NCBI RefSeq assembly: GCF_000152625.1
Contig: NZ_CH724156.1
Span: 1,551,466 to 1,615,465, forward strand
From: Roseovarius nubinhibens ISM
GTDB lineage: Bacteria; Pseudomonadota; Alphaproteobacteria; Rhodobacterales; Rhodobacteraceae
Direction: 5' to 3'
DNA length: 64,000 nt
The notes beneath the pieces are model-generated. The model made no database searches. It had not been told where the DNA came from and saw nothing but the letters and a program-made list of their open reading frames with translations. This document shows, piece by piece, positions 53,007 through 62,949 of this stretch (positions are counted from its first letter, which is position 1; the number at the start of each line of letters is the position of its first letter). The position numbers and the translations under genes are program-made.

Positions 53007-53986
53007 TCCGCGCCACCATTCCCGAATTGCCGCCGGTCTCCGACGATCAGCGGGCGCGGATTCTGGCCGCGCCCCGCGATGCTGCGAGCCACAATGCGCT
53101 GCTCGCCGCGACCCCCGCGATGTCGAGAATCGAGACAGGCGGAATACCGACGCAAAACCGACTGGATACCGCACCGCTGATTGCGGCGTGGAATCTCGAA
53201 CGCTGCCTCTTCCCGCAGGCCTCCGCCGAACATCTCGCGCGGCTCGGCCCCGATGTGATCCTGCTGTCGGAAATGGATTGCGGCATGGCCCGCACTGGCC
53301 AGAGGCACACCACCCGCGAGATTGCCCAAGCCCTTGGAATGTCTTACGCTTATGGCGTGGAATTCTTTGAAATGGGCCTCGGCGGCCCGACCGAACGGAG
53401 CTTTTGCACCGACGATCACAACCGTCTCGGCTTTCACGGCAACGCCATTCTCTCCTCCGCCCCGCTGACCCGCGTCGCCATGTTCCGCCTCGACGACCAG
53501 GGCCATTGGTTCAACCTCGACCCCGACCAACCCCGCCTCGGCACCCGCATGGCCCTCGCCGCCGAAATCGACACCGCCACCGGCCCGATCTGCGTCGTCT
53601 CCACCCATCTCGAAAGCAACGCCAACGCCGAATACCGCCACGTGCAATTCCTGCAACTGCTTGAACGGGTGGACTATTTTGCGCGGGGCTGCCCGATCGT
53701 CATCGGCGGCGATCTCAACACCGGCAATCACATGCCGCCCGATTTCGACTGGCGCCAAGAGACGCTTTTCGATCTCGCCTGCGCGCTCGGCTATAGCTGG
53801 CAGGGCTCCGCCCCCGGCCAAACCACGCGCCCCAGCCTGATCACGCCGCACCCCGATCGCACCATGCGCCTCGACTGGATCGCCACCCGCGACTGCAGTC
53901 CGGTGGAGCAGGGCATTCTCAGCGCGCTCAACCCCGACGGCCGCCCCCTCTCGGACCATGATTGCGTCTGGTGCAGGCTGGGTTAG
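53003..53986 (+). CDS. Endonuclease/exonuclease/phosphatase (EEP) family protein
   Basis: 327 aa from a GTG overlapping the ugpC stop. EEP motifs seen: 'AAWNLER' (Asn), 'LLSEMD' (Glu), 'VVSTHLES' (His), 'IGGDLNT' (Asp and Asn), 'LDWI' and 'LSDHDCV' (final His). These metal-dependent enzymes cleave phosphodiesters of nucleic acids, lipids or small molecules. Its place at the end of a ugp operon, where UgpQ (a glycerophosphodiesterase) stands in E. coli, suggests it acts on the imported glycerophosphodiester. That is inference from position. It overlaps the convergent TetR gene by 4 bp. Confidence 0.85.
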   Translation: MIRATIPELPPVSDDQRARILAAPRDAASHNALLAATPAMSRIETGGIPTQNRLDTAPLIAAWNLERCLFPQASAEHLARLGPDVILLSEMDCGMARTGQRHTTREIAQALGMSYAYGVEFFEMGLGGPTERSFCTDDHNRLGFHGNAILSSAPLTRVAMFRLDDQGHWFNLDPDQPRLGTRMALAAEIDTATGPICVVSTHLESNANAEYRHVQFLQLLERVDYFARGCPIVIGGDLNTGNHMPPDFDWRQETLFDLACALGYSWQGSAPGQTTRPSLITPHPDRTMRLDWIATRDCSPVEQGILSALNPDGRPLSDHDCVWCRLG

Positions 53987-54561
53987 GGTCGAAAAACCTC
54001 GTCCCGTATCGCCCGCGCGAGCCCTTTATCCAGCGCAAAACCATTAAGCATCCGATACCAGAACGCGCCATGGATCATCGCCGAGAGCATCTCGGGATCG
54101 CGCGCTGGCCCGATCTCACCCCGCGCCTGCGCCCGGCGCAACAGATCGGTCACCATCGCCTCGCGCGGCAATACAAACCGCTCGCGAAAAAGCCGTTGGA
54201 AATCAGCATCTTCCTGCGCCGCCGCGATGATCGCGCGCAGCGTCTCGCCATCCTCTTCCAGATGCGCGAACACCTGGACCAAAAACGCCTCTAGCTGCTC
54301 GGCCGCGCTTGTCCCGTCATCGCCAATCGGCGCGGCGGCATAGCGGCCAACCTCTTCGAACACCGCGTCGAGCACCAGCTCGGCCTTTGACGACCAGCGA
54401 TTATAGAGCGTCTGCCGCGCCACCCCCGCCGCCGCGACGATCGCGGCAATCGACACCTTGCCATAGCCGCGCGCCCGCACCAGCCCAAGCGCCGCGGATT
54501 TGAGCGCCGCATCCGCCGATACATCCCGCGGCCGCCCGCTCGTTCGGTCTTCCTGCTGCAT
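53983..54561 (-). CDS. TetR-family transcriptional regulator
   Basis: 192 aa. The N-terminal helix-turn-helix reads 'KVSIAAIVAAAGVARQTLYN' and is followed by a helical ligand domain with the C-terminal TetR_C-like segment 'EMLSAMIHGAFWYRMLNG'. It is divergent from the Bcr/CflA-type exporter, with a likely operator in between (54611-54643), so it probably represses the exporter and is relieved by its substrate. Confidence 0.88.
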   Translation of the reverse strand: MQQEDRTSGRPRDVSADAALKSAALGLVRARGYGKVSIAAIVAAAGVARQTLYNRWSSKAELVLDAVFEEVGRYAAAPIGDDGTSAAEQLEAFLVQVFAHLEEDGETLRAIIAAAQEDADFQRLFRERFVLPREAMVTDLLRRAQARGEIGPARDPEMLSAMIHGAFWYRMLNGFALDKGLARAIRDEVFRP

Positions 54562-54610
54562 GATCCCTCCCGTTGCCGCGCCTGAAGGACGGCGGCCTCT
54601 TGAATAATGG

Positions 54611-54643
54611 ACTGCATTCTATTAATTGCAAGTAGACCGCAGT
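54611..54643. promoter_or_regulatory. TetR operator candidate before the exporter gene
   Basis: Inverted repeat with arms 'actgcattcta' (54611-54621) and 'tagaccgcagt' (54633-54643): nine of eleven positions pair, with an 11-bp spacer. It lies 30 bp upstream of the exporter ATG and 50 bp from the TetR gene. It overlaps the expected promoter, so binding would repress both genes. Confidence 0.6.
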
Positions 54644-54672
54644 CTAGTAATTCAGAATCGCAGGGAAACCCC

Positions 54673-55887
54673 ATGCCGCACACCGTTCTTTCGCCCAAAC
54701 ATGCCGCCGCGCTCACCGCGGTGTTGGGGCTCTTGTCGCTCTTCCCGCCGCTCGCCACCGATATGTATCTCGCCGCCATGGGCGATCTGGCCGAGGCGAT
54801 GAACGCCAGCCACGCCGCGACCGAACTGTCGCTCTCGCTCTTCTTTCTGGGGCTCTGCCTTGGCCAGCTCCTCATCGGGCCGCTGATCGACGGGGTGGGG
54901 CGCAGGTTGCCGCTGCTCGCGGGCACGGCGCTCTTTATCTTGACCACCATCGGCCTCTTGCTGGTCGAGGACATCGCCACATTCAACGCGCTCCGCGTGC
55001 TGCAGGCCATCGGTGCCTCTGCCGGCATGGTGGTAGGCCGCGCCATCGTCAACGACCTCTACGAAGGCCGCGACGCCGCCAAGGTCATGACCGTGCTGGT
55101 CATGCTGCTCACCATCGGGCCGATCATCTCGCCCACGCTGGGCAGCCTCCTGCTCGAGGGTTTCGGCTGGCGCGCCATCTTCGTCACCATGCTCGGCGTG
55201 AGCGTCATCGCCCTTGGCCTGTCGCTCGCCATCATCCCCGAAACCCTGCCGCCCTCGGCCCGCAGCCGTCGCCCCTTCCGCAGCGGCATCGCCACCGCCG
55301 CGACGCTGCTGCGTCAACGCCGGTTTCTGCTGCCCGCGCTCATCGCCGGGCTGGTGCAGGGCGGCATGTTCGCCTTTATCACCGGCTCTTCCGGCGTGTT
55401 CCAAGGCGCCTTTGGCCTCGGCGCGATCCAATACGGGCTGCTCTTCGCGGTGATCGCCACGGCGCTCATGCTCTTTGGTCAGGTCAATCGCCGTCTGCTC
55501 GACCGCGCGAGCCCGGCGCGCCTCCTGCGCCTCGGCCTGCCGGTCTATGCGGCCATATCGCTGCTGCTGACCCTGAGCTCGGGCACCGGAACGCTCTGGG
55601 TCTATGTCCTGCCGCTCTGGTTCGCCATCGGCATGGTGGGGCTGCTCTCGGCCAATGTCATGTCGCTCGCGATGGAGGCCGCCCGCCAAGGCGCCGGGAT
55701 CGGCTCGGCGCTGCTCGGCGCGGTGCAGTTCGGCATCGCCTTCACCGTCTCGGCCTGTGTCGCGCTGGGCGGCACCGGAAGTGCCCTGCCGATGAGCCTT
55801 GGCCTCTTGCTGCCCGCGCTGCTGGCGCTGGGGCTGAGCCGCCTCGACCAGCCCGCCACCGAGCTACCCGAACCGGCCCGGGGCTAA
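54673..55887 (+). CDS. Bcr/CflA-family multidrug efflux MFS transporter
   Basis: 404 aa with about twelve hydrophobic segments. The N-terminal 'FPPLATDMYLAAMGDL' and the 'GPLIDGVGRR' loop between helices 2 and 3 are the family signatures. Proton-driven export of drugs or related compounds at the inner membrane. It follows a TetR-type operator and is divergent from the TetR gene. Its stop is 5 bp from the convergent tex gene. Confidence 0.9.
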   Translation: MPHTVLSPKHAAALTAVLGLLSLFPPLATDMYLAAMGDLAEAMNASHAATELSLSLFFLGLCLGQLLIGPLIDGVGRRLPLLAGTALFILTTIGLLLVEDIATFNALRVLQAIGASAGMVVGRAIVNDLYEGRDAAKVMTVLVMLLTIGPIISPTLGSLLLEGFGWRAIFVTMLGVSVIALGLSLAIIPETLPPSARSRRPFRSGIATAATLLRQRRFLLPALIAGLVQGGMFAFITGSSGVFQGAFGLGAIQYGLLFAVIATALMLFGQVNRRLLDRASPARLLRLGLPVYAAISLLLTLSSGTGTLWVYVLPLWFAIGMVGLLSANVMSLAMEAARQGAGIGSALLGAVQFGIAFTVSACVALGGTGSALPMSLGLLLPALLALGLSRLDQPATELPEPARG

Positions 55888-55891
55888 CGGA

Positions 55892-58276
55892 TCACCCGTC
55901 GCGCTTGGCCCGTGCCATCGCCTCGGCGAGCGCCGAGCCAAGCGCGCCCTGATCCTGCGCCCCGCCAGCGGGGGCCGACGTGCCACGCGGCGGCTTGCCG
56001 CCCCCGTGCCGCCCCGGTTTCCCCTGCACGGCTTTCCCCTGTGCCGCTTTGCCTTGCGAGGCCTTGCCCTGATCCGCCTTGCCGCGCGGCCCCTTCTGGG
56101 CAGGCGCCGCGCCGCCCTCCTTGCGCATGCTGAGCCCGATCCGTTTGCGCGGCACGTCGATCTCGGTCACCCGCACCCGCACCACATCGCCCGCCTTGAC
56201 CACCTCATGCGGGTCTTTGACGAAGCGATCGGCCAACTGGCTCACATGGACGAGCCCGTCCTGATGCACGCCAATATCCACGAACGCCCCAAAGGCCGCC
56301 ACATTGGTCACCGTCCCCTCGAGCGACATGCCGGGCTTGAGATCGGTGATGCTGTCGATCCCCTCGGCAAAGCTCGCGGTCTTGAAGCTCGGACGCGGGT
56401 CGCGCCCCGGCTTTTCCAGCTCGGCGAGAATATCGCGCACCGTCGGCAGACCGAAACTGTCGTCGACGAACTGCTCGGCCCGCAACCCCTTGAGCGCGGC
56501 GCTGTCGCCCATGATCGCCCGAATGTCGCGACCACAGGCGGCGACGATCTTGCGCGCCACACCATAGGCCTCGGGGTGCACCGACGAGGCATCGAGCGGC
56601 TCGGCCCCGCCGTTGATCCGCAAGAACCCGGCGCATTGCTCAAAGGTCTTGGCACCCAGCCCGCTCACCTCGCGCAGCCCCGCGCGGCTGGCAAAGGCCC
56701 CCTGACTGTCGCGATGCGCCACGATGGCCCGCGCCAGCGTCGGGCTCAGCCCCGCCACATGCGACAAGAGCGGCGCCGACGCCATGTTGAGATCGACGCC
56801 CACCGCGTTCACCGCATCCTCGACCACCGCCGCCAGCGATTGCGCCAGCCGCCGCTGATCCACGTCATGCTGATACTGGCCGACGCCGATGGCCTGCGGC
56901 TCGATCTTGACCAGCTCGGCCAGCGGATCCTGCAACCGCCGCGCAATCGACACCGCGCCGCGCAGCGACACATCGATATCCGGGAACTCCTGCGAGGCCA
57001 ACTCAGAGGCCGAATAGACCGACGCGCCCGCCTCGGACACCACCACCGGGGTGGGCCGCGCCACGCCCTTGGGCAGGCGCTTGAGCACATCAGAGACGAG
57101 CCGCTCGGACTCGCGGCTCGCCGTGCCATTGCCAATCGCGATGAGCGCCACGCCATGCCGCTGGATGAGAGTGAGCAGCGCCTCTTCTGATCCGCGCAGA
57201 TCATTGCGCGGCTGGAACGGATAGATCGTCGTCGTCTCGACCAGCTTGCCGGTCTCATCCACCACCGCGATCTTGCAGCCGGTGCGAATGCCCGGATCAA
57301 GCCCGAGCGTCACCTTGGCCCCCGCCGGCGCCGCCAGCAACAGATCGCGGAGGTTGCGGGCAAAGACCTGGATCGCTGCCTCATGGGCGCGCTGCCGCAG
57401 ATCCCCCATGAGATCGACGAACATCGTGAGGCTGAGCTTGACCCGCCACGCCCAATCCGCCGCCGCCCGAAGCCAGAGATCGCCGGGCGCCTGCCCCTCG
57501 ATGCCGATGGCCGCCGCCACGATGCCCACCAGACGCTCCTGACCCTCTTCGCCGGGCGCGATATCGAGCGTCACGATCCCCTCTTTCGAGGCCCGCAACA
57601 GCGCCAGCGCCCGGTGCGACGGGATCGTGGCCCAGGCCTCGCTATGGGCGAAATAATCGGAAAACTTGGCGCCTTCCTCTTCCTTGCCCGCCACGACCCT
57701 TGCGCTGATCTGCGCCTCGGCCTGCATCACCTCACGCAACCGTCCCAAGAGCGCGGCATTCTCCGCCAGCCCCTCGATCAGAATGTCCCGCGCCCCGGTG
57801 AGCGCCTCTTTCTCGCTCGGCACCGCCTCGCTGAGATAGGCCTTGGCCAGCACCTCAGGCACAGCCGACCGATCCGCCAAAATCGCCTCGAGCAGCGGCT
57901 CGAGCCCGTTCTCGCGCGCAATCGTCGCCTTGCTGCGGCGCTTGGGCTTGTAGGGCAGGTAGAGATCCTCGAGCGCCGATTTCGTCTCGGCCGCGTTGAT
58001 GTCCCGCGCCAGCGTGTCGCTGAGCTTGCCCTGCGATTTGATCTCGCCCAGAATCGCCTCGCGCCGCTTTTCCAGCTCGCGCAGATAGTCGAGCCGCTCG
58101 GCCAGCTGGCGCAGCTGCGCATCGTCGAGCCCGCCGGTGGCCTCCTTGCGATAGCGCGCCACGAAGGGCACCGTATCGCCCCCGTCGAGCAGCGCCACCG
58201 TAGCCGTCACCTGATCGACACGGGCGTCGATATCCTTGGCAATGGTCCGAACGATACGATCTGCGGCTGCGGTCAT
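55892..58276 (-). CDS. tex: Tex-family S1 RNA-binding protein
   Basis: 794 aa from the ATG at 58276. Transcription accessory protein that binds RNA. The N-terminal Tex helices ('TVPFVARYRKEATGGLDD'), a YqgF-like RNase H fold ('VTLGLDPGIRTGCKIAVVD'), helix-hairpin-helix segments ('INAAETKSALEDLYLPYKP' region and 'LREVSGLGAKTFEQCAGFL') and an S1 domain (about 640-710, 'GMSLEGTVTNVAAFGAFVD') are in the usual order. The extra C-terminal tail has about four 'QGKA'-type repeats and is Gly/Lys-rich, likely disordered and RNA-binding. Stand-alone gene. Confidence 0.93.
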   Translation of the reverse strand: MTAAADRIVRTIAKDIDARVDQVTATVALLDGGDTVPFVARYRKEATGGLDDAQLRQLAERLDYLRELEKRREAILGEIKSQGKLSDTLARDINAAETKSALEDLYLPYKPKRRSKATIARENGLEPLLEAILADRSAVPEVLAKAYLSEAVPSEKEALTGARDILIEGLAENAALLGRLREVMQAEAQISARVVAGKEEEGAKFSDYFAHSEAWATIPSHRALALLRASKEGIVTLDIAPGEEGQERLVGIVAAAIGIEGQAPGDLWLRAAADWAWRVKLSLTMFVDLMGDLRQRAHEAAIQVFARNLRDLLLAAPAGAKVTLGLDPGIRTGCKIAVVDETGKLVETTTIYPFQPRNDLRGSEEALLTLIQRHGVALIAIGNGTASRESERLVSDVLKRLPKGVARPTPVVVSEAGASVYSASELASQEFPDIDVSLRGAVSIARRLQDPLAELVKIEPQAIGVGQYQHDVDQRRLAQSLAAVVEDAVNAVGVDLNMASAPLLSHVAGLSPTLARAIVAHRDSQGAFASRAGLREVSGLGAKTFEQCAGFLRINGGAEPLDASSVHPEAYGVARKIVAACGRDIRAIMGDSAALKGLRAEQFVDDSFGLPTVRDILAELEKPGRDPRPSFKTASFAEGIDSITDLKPGMSLEGTVTNVAAFGAFVDIGVHQDGLVHVSQLADRFVKDPHEVVKAGDVVRVRVTEIDVPRKRIGLSMRKEGGAAPAQKGPRGKADQGKASQGKAAQGKAVQGKPGRHGGGKPPRGTSAPAGGAQDQGALGSALAEAMARAKRDG

Positions 58277-58533
58277 GGGGCTCTCCTTTGGAACGGGCCT
58301 TTGAAACGGGTCTTGGGCACTGGTGCTGGGCACTGGGACGCATGTGATAGCGCCCCGCTGACGCGCCGCCAAGACCCCGCAGCATCGCATCGGCCGCATT
58401 TGGCCATGGCCAAGCCGCGCCCGCCCACCTATAGTCGCCGACCGACCAGACACCGACCGACCAGCCCCCTCTGACACGGGCCCGCCCGCGGCGACCCGGC
58501 CCTCCGGGGGGGATATTTGGGGCCAAAAGAAAC
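58277..58533. promoter_or_regulatory. Divergent region between tex and queG
   Basis: 257 bp with no gene. It is a plausible shared promoter area for the two divergent genes. A run of short repeats 'gaccgaccag' near 58440-58465 stands out ('cgaccgaccagacaccgacc'). No operator is assigned. Confidence 0.4.
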
Positions 58534-59610
58534 ATGGACGCGCTCAAACACAAGCTGATCGCACAGGCCGAGGCCGAAGGGTTCGACCTCTTGCGCGTCT
58601 GCCGTCCCGGCGATGTGCCGCAGGTGCCCGCGCGGTTGGCGGAGTTTCTGGCCGAGGGCCGGCATGGCCAGATGGGCTGGCTCGCCGAGCGCAGCCATTG
58701 GCGCGGCGATCCCGCCGCGCTCTGGCCCGAGGCGCGATCGGTCATCATGCTGGGCGAAAGCTACACCCCCGAGGAAGACCCCACCGCCACGCTGGAGCAG
58801 CCCGAGATCGGCACCGTCTCGGTCTATGCGCGCAATCGCGACTATCATGATCTGCTCAAAAAGCGGCTCAAGCGGCTGGCGCGCTGGCTCATCGCCGAGG
58901 CCGAGAAGGCGGGGGTCGAGACCCCGCAGGTCAAGGTGTTCGTCGACACCGCGCCGGTGCCGGAAAAGCCGCTGGGCGAGGCGGCGGGTCTAGGCTGGCA
59001 GGGCAAGCACACCAATCTGGTGAGCCGCGATCTGGGCAATTGGTTCTTTATCGGCTCGGTGTTCACCACGCTGGAAATCGACCCTGATACAGCGGAAAAG
59101 GACCATTGCGGGTCTTGCCGGGCCTGTCTCGACGCCTGTCCGACCGACGCCTTTCCCGCGCCCTATCAGCTCGACGCGCGACGGTGCATTTCCTATCTCA
59201 CCATTGAACATCACGGCCCGGTGGACGAAGAGCTTCGGCCCTTGCTCGGCAACCGCATCTATGGCTGCGACGATTGTCTCGCCGCCTGCCCGTGGAACAA
59301 ATTCGCCGTCACCGCCCGTGAGGCGCGGTATCACGCCCGCGCCGATCTCATCGCGCCGCCGCTGGCCGATCTGGCGGCGCTCGATGACGCGGGCTTTCGC
59401 GCGCGGTTCTCCGGCTCGCCGATCAAGCGCATCGGCCGCGACCGGTTTCTGCGCAATGTGCTCTACGCCATTGGCAATTCCGCCCGGCCCGATCTCCTGC
59501 CCGCCGCGCGGGCCCATCTCGACGATCCGGACCCCACGGTGGCCGATGCGGCGCGTTGGTCGGTTGCGAGGCTGGAAATTGCCGCAAACAGGCTGGATTC
59601 GGACGCATAA
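58534..59610 (+). CDS. queG: Epoxyqueuosine reductase
   Basis: 358 aa. Converts epoxyqueuosine to queuosine in tRNA, the last step of the pathway, using cobalamin and two [4Fe-4S] clusters. Seen: '[20 protein letters not shown]', '[19 protein letters not shown]', the ferredoxin motifs '[13 protein letters not shown]' (near 192) and '[11 protein letters not shown]' (near 247), and the '[15 protein letters not shown]' segment of the C-terminal repeats. Length is normal. A B12 importer with riboswitch in the same region is consistent with its cofactor need. Confidence 0.94.
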   Translation: MDALKHKLIAQAEAEGFDLLRVCRPGDVPQVPARLAEFLAEGRHGQMGWLAERSHWRGDPAALWPEARSVIMLGESYTPEEDPTATLEQPEIGTVSVYARNRDYHDLLKKRLKRLARWLIAEAEKAGVETPQVKVFVDTAPVPEKPLGEAAGLGWQGKHTNLVSRDLGNWFFIGSVFTTLEIDPDTAEKDHCGSCRACLDACPTDAFPAPYQLDARRCISYLTIEHHGPVDEELRPLLGNRIYGCDDCLAACPWNKFAVTAREARYHARADLIAPPLADLAALDDAGFRARFSGSPIKRIGRDRFLRNVLYAIGNSARPDLLPAARAHLDDPDPTVADAARWSVARLEIAANRLDSDA

Positions 59611-59652
59611 GCCGCATACCCCGGTCTGAGACAGGAAAGAGAAGGGCAGACC

Positions 59653-61653
59653 ATGGCGCTATTGCTGGGGGTGGATACGGGCGGCACCTATACCGACGCG
59701 GTTTTGATGCGCGACGAGGAAGAGGTGATCGCCTCGGCCAAGGCGCTCACCACGCGCCATGACCTGGCCATCGGCATCGGCGGCGCCGTCGCCCGGGTGC
59801 TTGAACAGAGCGGCACCGATCCCGCCGCCATCGGGCTTGCCTCGCTCTCGACGACGCTCGCCACCAATGCGCTGGTCGAAGGGCAGGGGGGCCGCGTCGG
59901 CCTCGTCTATATCGGCTTTCGCGACCGCGATCTCGAAACCCATGGTCTCGCCGAGGCGCTGGCGGGCGATCCCTCGCTCGTCCTCGCCGGGGGGCATAGC
60001 CACGCCGGCGGCGAGGCGGCACCGCTCGACCTCGACAGCCTGCGTGCCTGGCTCTCCGAGGATCATGGCATCTCGGCCTTTGCCGTCGCAGGGCAATTCG
60101 CCACCCGCAACCCCGCCCATGAACTGCAGGCGGCCGAGCTGATCCGCGAGAAGACGGGACGACCGGTGTCCTGCTCGCATCACCTTTCGGCGCGGCTCAA
60201 CGGGCCGAAACGGGCGCTGACCGCGGTGCTCAACGCGCGGCTCATCGGCATGATCGCCCGGCTCATCGACCGGGCCGAGGACGGTCTGCGCGATCTCGGC
60301 ATCACCGCGCCGCTCATGGTGGTGCGTGGCGATGGCGCGCTGATCAGCGCCGACCAGGCCCGCGAACGTCCTATCGAGACGATCCTTTCGGGCCCGGCGG
60401 CGAGCATCGTCGGCGCGCGCTGGATGACCGGGGCGCAATCGGCGCTGGTCTCGGACATTGGCGGCACCACCACCGATGTCGCCGTGCTCCGCGATGGCCG
60501 CCCCGCCATCGACCCGGCAGGCGCGCAGGTCGGCCCGTGGCGCACCATGGTCGAGGCGGTGGCGATGCGCACCACCGGGCTTGGCGGTGACAGCGAGGTG
60601 CATGTGCAGGACGAAGGCCTCATCGGTGGCGTGACGCTCGGACCGCGCCGCGTCATCCCGATCAGCCTCATCGCGCATGAAGCCCCCGACGTCGTGCACC
60701 CCGTGCTCGACGATCAGCTGCGCAGCACCACCCCCGGCGAATTCGACGCGCGGTTTCTGCGTGCCGTGCCCGGTATCGACGCGGGCGGGCTGCAGGACCG
60801 CGACCGCGTGCTGCTCGACCGGATCGGCGATGCCGTGCGCCCGGTCTCCGAGGTGCTCAAGACCCGGATGGAGGCGCAGGCGCTGCGCCGTCTCGTCACC
60901 CGCGGTCTGGTGCAGGTGGCGGGCGTCACCCCCTCGGATGCGAGCCATGTCCTGGGCCGCGTCGACGCCTGGGATGCCGAGGCCGCGCGCAAGGCGCTCG
61001 ATCTCACCGCACGCAAACGCACCGGCGCCGGCAACCGGCTTGCCCCGGACCCGGAAACGCTCGCCCGGATGATCGTCGACCAGCTCACCCATCAGACGTC
61101 ATTGGCCTTGTTAGAGACTGCTTTTGCCGAGGACGCGCATGAGTTCGACCTGCCCCCCGAAACCCTCGCCCGGCATGTGCTGATGCAGCGCGGGCTCGAC
61201 CTTCATCGCGGATTGGTCCGGCTCGATGCCGGGCTCGACGTGCCGGTGATCGGGCTCGGCGCCTCGGCCCATTGCTATTACCCGGCGGTGGGCGCGCGGC
61301 TCGGCACCGAGATGATCCTGCCCGAACATGCCGGTGTCGCCAATGCCATCGGCGCCGTGGTGGGCCGCGTCACCATCCGCCGCGCCGGCACCGTCACCGC
61401 CCCGGGCGAAGGCCGCTACCGCATCCATCTCGACAGCGGGCCGCAGGATTTCACACAGGAGGACGAGGCGCTCACCGCGCTCTCCGATCACCTCCTGCGC
61501 GAGGCCCGCGACACCGCCATCGCCGCCGGGGCTGAGGACATCCAGCACAAGATCGCCCAGGACATCCGCAAGGCCCAGGCCGAGGGCCGCGAGGTCTTTC
61601 TCGAGGCCGAGATCACGGTCGAAGTCTCGGGCCGTCCGCGCATCGCCGCCTGA
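59653..61653 (+). CDS. Hydantoinase/oxoprolinase family protein (HyuA-like subunit)
   Basis: 666 aa. The N-terminal ATPase motif 'GVDTGGTYTDAV' with a later 'LVSDIGGTTTDVAVLRDGRP' marks the HyuA/OPLAH family, which opens cyclic amides such as hydantoins or 5-oxoproline in an ATP-dependent way. The HyuB partner is not adjacent, so it may act alone or with a distant partner. It starts 43 bp after queG and ends 97 bp before kbl, so it may be in the same rightward series. Confidence 0.87.
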   Translation: MALLLGVDTGGTYTDAVLMRDEEEVIASAKALTTRHDLAIGIGGAVARVLEQSGTDPAAIGLASLSTTLATNALVEGQGGRVGLVYIGFRDRDLETHGLAEALAGDPSLVLAGGHSHAGGEAAPLDLDSLRAWLSEDHGISAFAVAGQFATRNPAHELQAAELIREKTGRPVSCSHHLSARLNGPKRALTAVLNARLIGMIARLIDRAEDGLRDLGITAPLMVVRGDGALISADQARERPIETILSGPAASIVGARWMTGAQSALVSDIGGTTTDVAVLRDGRPAIDPAGAQVGPWRTMVEAVAMRTTGLGGDSEVHVQDEGLIGGVTLGPRRVIPISLIAHEAPDVVHPVLDDQLRSTTPGEFDARFLRAVPGIDAGGLQDRDRVLLDRIGDAVRPVSEVLKTRMEAQALRRLVTRGLVQVAGVTPSDASHVLGRVDAWDAEAARKALDLTARKRTGAGNRLAPDPETLARMIVDQLTHQTSLALLETAFAEDAHEFDLPPETLARHVLMQRGLDLHRGLVRLDAGLDVPVIGLGASAHCYYPAVGARLGTEMILPEHAGVANAIGAVVGRVTIRRAGTVTAPGEGRYRIHLDSGPQDFTQEDEALTALSDHLLREARDTAIAAGAEDIQHKIAQDIRKAQAEGREVFLEAEITVEVSGRPRIAA

Positions 61654-61749
61654 GCGGCAGGAAACCATCGAATTTCGCGGGCGGCTTTGCCATGCTGCCC
61701 GCAGCCACAGATCGGAAACAGATCAGAAACAGATCAGAAGGAGCCCGCC

Positions 61750-62949
61750 ATGAGCGCCGCCGACCGTTTCAACGACGACATCAACAGCCGCCTCGAGGGG
61801 CTCAGATCTGACGGGCTCTACAAGACAGAGCGCGTCATCACCTCGATGCAAAAGGGGCAGGTCTCGCTCGCCTCGGGCGACGAGGTGATCAACCTCTGCG
61901 CCAACAACTACCTCGGTCTCGCCGACAATCCCGATATCATCGACGCCGCCCATGCAGGGCTCGATCGCTACGGCTTCGGCATGGCGAGCGTGCGCTTCAT
62001 CTGCGGCACCCAAGAGGAACACAAGGCGCTCGAATCCCGCATCGCCGGCTTTCTCGGCAAAGAGGACAGCATCCTCTACGCCGCCGCGTTTGATGCGAAT
62101 GCCGGTTTGTTCGAGACGATTCTCGGCCCCGAGGACGCGATCATCTCGGACGCGCTCAACCATGCCTCGATCATCGACGGCGTGCGGCTCTGCAAGGCCC
62201 AGCGCCTGCGCTACGCCAATTCCGACATGAAGGATCTCGAGCGCTGCCTGCAGGAGGCAAGCGGCGCGCGCCACCGCCTCATCGCCACCGATGGCGTGTT
62301 CTCGATGGATGGCTATTACGCCCGGCTCGACGAGATTTGCGATCTGGCCGACCGCTATGACGCGATGGTCATGGTCGATGATTGCCACTCCACCGGCTTT
62401 GTCGGCCCCACCGGGCGCGGCACCGCCGAGAAATTCGGCGTGACCGACCGGGTCGACATCATGACCGGCACGCTGGGCAAGGCGCTCGGCGGCGCGTCGG
62501 GCGGCTATACCGCCGCCTCCGCCCCGGTGGTCGACTGGCTGCGGCAACGCTCGCGCCCCTATCTCTTTTCCAACACGCTCGCCCCGGTCATCGCCGCCGC
62601 CTCGCTCAAGGTCTTTGACCTGCTCGAGACCGAAGGCGACGCGCTCCGCGCCCGGCTTTGGGACAATGCCGCCTATTTCCGCGAGAAAATGTCGGCGCTG
62701 GGGTTCGAATTGCTGCCCGGCGAACATGCGATCATCCCGGTGATGCTGCGCGATCCGAAACTGGCCCAGGAAATGGCCGCGCGGCTCGGGGCCCAAGGCG
62801 TCTATGTCACCGCCTTCTCCTTCCCCGTCGTGCCCCGCGATCAGGACCGCATCCGCACCCAGATGAGCGCCGCCGTCACCCGCGACATGCTCGACCGCGC
62901 CATCGCCGCCTTTGAAACCGTGGGCCGCGACCTCGGCGTGATCGCATGA
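61750..62949 (+). CDS. kbl: Glycine C-acetyltransferase (2-amino-3-ketobutyrate CoA ligase)
   Basis: 399 aa. PLP enzyme that, with CoA, splits 2-amino-3-ketobutyrate to glycine and acetyl-CoA in threonine breakdown. Seen: '[17 protein letters not shown]', '[20 protein letters not shown]', '[12 protein letters not shown]' and the PLP-binding Lys244 in '[12 protein letters not shown]'. Length fits. Usually threonine dehydrogenase (tdh) follows; here a cysteine synthase-like gene overlaps by 4 bp (ATGA). Confidence 0.95.
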   Translation: MSAADRFNDDINSRLEGLRSDGLYKTERVITSMQKGQVSLASGDEVINLCANNYLGLADNPDIIDAAHAGLDRYGFGMASVRFICGTQEEHKALESRIAGFLGKEDSILYAAAFDANAGLFETILGPEDAIISDALNHASIIDGVRLCKAQRLRYANSDMKDLERCLQEASGARHRLIATDGVFSMDGYYARLDEICDLADRYDAMVMVDDCHSTGFVGPTGRGTAEKFGVTDRVDIMTGTLGKALGGASGGYTAASAPVVDWLRQRSRPYLFSNTLAPVIAAASLKVFDLLETEGDALRARLWDNAAYFREKMSALGFELLPGEHAIIPVMLRDPKLAQEMAARLGAQGVYVTAFSFPVVPRDQDRIRTQMSAAVTRDMLDRAIAAFETVGRDLGVIA

